NCBI GenBank assembly: GCA_033782935.1
Contig: JAWQEG010001329.1
Coordinates: 124,001 to 188,000, forward strand
Origin: Petrolisthes cinctipes
Lineage: Eukaryota; Arthropoda; Malacostraca; Decapoda; Porcellanidae
Length of the DNA: 64,000 nt
Direction: 5' to 3'
In this document: positions 63,037-64,000 of the stretch, piece by piece
Position numbering within the stretch: the stretch's first letter is position 1
Layout of the letters: each line of letters begins with the position of its first letter
The notes under the pieces: model-generated
What the model saw: only the letters and a program-made list of their open reading frames with translations
What the model was told of the DNA's origin: nothing
The model's database searches: none
Made by a program: the position numbers and the translations under genes

Positions 63037-64000
63037 ACAAAGGACTAGGCCAGAACAGGAGATGCTCATCACAAGATGACTAACTAATGGAAATAATCTG
63101 TAAATTGATTTATTTTTGATGTATGGCTGTGTTATCTAATTTTCCATTGTTGTTTGTTATCATACAACAACAGACTCTTATCTAACACCAGGAACACTTA
63201 TGGAGGACAGTTATTATTAGGTCCAATAGTCATGTAACACGTTTTAATGAAATGGTCTCATAAAATTATACGAAACTACAGCTGTGGATCTCTCAGTTTA
63301 CATGGTTCATTCAGATGACTCACTTTCATTCACCTGATGCAGGACTTTTTATCATGATTGTACAGTCGGCCTCAGGAGTTTGTTCACACACACTCTAGGC
63401 TTCAAGGGTTCACAGTACACAGAAAATATAAGTCTATGACACAGCAGCACAACAAAATACAGTAATAGGTTTTGCAATCACTGAGTCACTTGGTATACCA
63501 TTCACTGCAGTTCTTTCTCAATAATGACCTCGCTTTATGATGAGCCTGTATACGAATTCCTGTGGCCAACTGTACAATAGCAACAATCAATACCAGTATT
63601 GCATTTCACTCTTACTAACACCCAACAACTGTTCTTGCTGGATGCATAAGCACTTGTCATGCCCAATTATTAGTAAGGTTTCACTTAATAATTAGAATGT
63701 ATGGAGTTAATCAGTCACAGTGAACCATTCGAATGGCCAAATCCTAAGTGATGAGACGTAAGGAGTACATTATATATTTTATGTCTCCACAATAATTATA
63801 AGGTAGTGGTTCTTAACCCCTCGGTCATCAAGCTGTTTGAATGGTCACCAAGATACTCTTAAGATTATTTATATAAATGTAATTAAGATATATTATTGTA
63901 AATTACCAGTTGCTCATTGATACCAAGGCACATAGCATAAGACATATATGCCTTCATATTGTGTTTGGCATTACTCTGGTCACACTAGTGAGTTTTTTTG
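63037..64000. other. Downstream region, nothing recognised
   Basis: AT-rich, without long frames. TACAGTCGGCCTCAGGAGTT at 63360 resembles one end of the palindromic MITEs at 32881 and 33336, but no partner end was found. Confidence 0.45.

Overview
The window is animal nuclear DNA: AT-rich, with spliced genes that have GT-AG introns and very dense transposable-element (TE) content. The DIRS-type retrotransposon, the terminal-inverted-repeat (TIR) miniature elements, the Helitron and the APE-type LINE, together with a NonA/hrp65-like protein, point to an arthropod. The repeat style and the frequent TACTGTA/TACAGTA words suggest a malacostracan, perhaps decapod, crustacean; that placement is an inference.

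Two host genes are present, head to head. On the minus strand, positions 49556 to 6723 carry a complete nonA/NONO-family gene (DBHS protein: two RRMs, NOPS, coiled coil). It has twelve coding exons that join in one phase-consistent frame of 665 residues. Ten exons sit in 41.1-49.6 kb and the last two lie about 31 kb and 34 kb further on. On the plus strand, positions 52293 to 62912 carry PIGS, the PIG-S subunit of the GPI transamidase. Its ten exons join into 542 residues with a membrane segment at each end. About 2.7 kb separates the two start codons.

The 30.7-kb tenth intron of nonA (10437-41115) is a nest of mobile elements. It holds a 6.6-kb inverted-arm structure (11999-18621) filled with smaller elements and a pogo/Tigger-like element (18800-26754) split by a 6.7-kb dead DIRS retrotransposon. 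Further on are a second Tigger-like element with a transposase remnant (27160-30095) and a third TIR element (32449-34574) that holds a non-autonomous Helitron, which in turn holds palindromic miniature elements. PIGS introns carry two copies of one LINE, TTAA-type miniature elements and a SINE-like retroposon. Recombination between two retroposon copies produced a 1588-bp tandem duplication in PIGS intron 9.

The most notable signals are: repeated short tandem duplications at PIGS exon edges; a DIRS copy whose reverse-transcriptase YxDD motif is lost by a small frame-shifting deletion and whose coding region shows intron-like gaps; a likely intronic-polyadenylation isoform of nonA; a miniature transposon family that seems to have seeded a 24-bp minisatellite; and long inverted repeats inside the pre-mRNA of a gene whose family binds hairpin RNA. 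No tRNA, rRNA or CRISPR array was seen. The left 6 kb and 34.6-41 kb show no recognisable gene.
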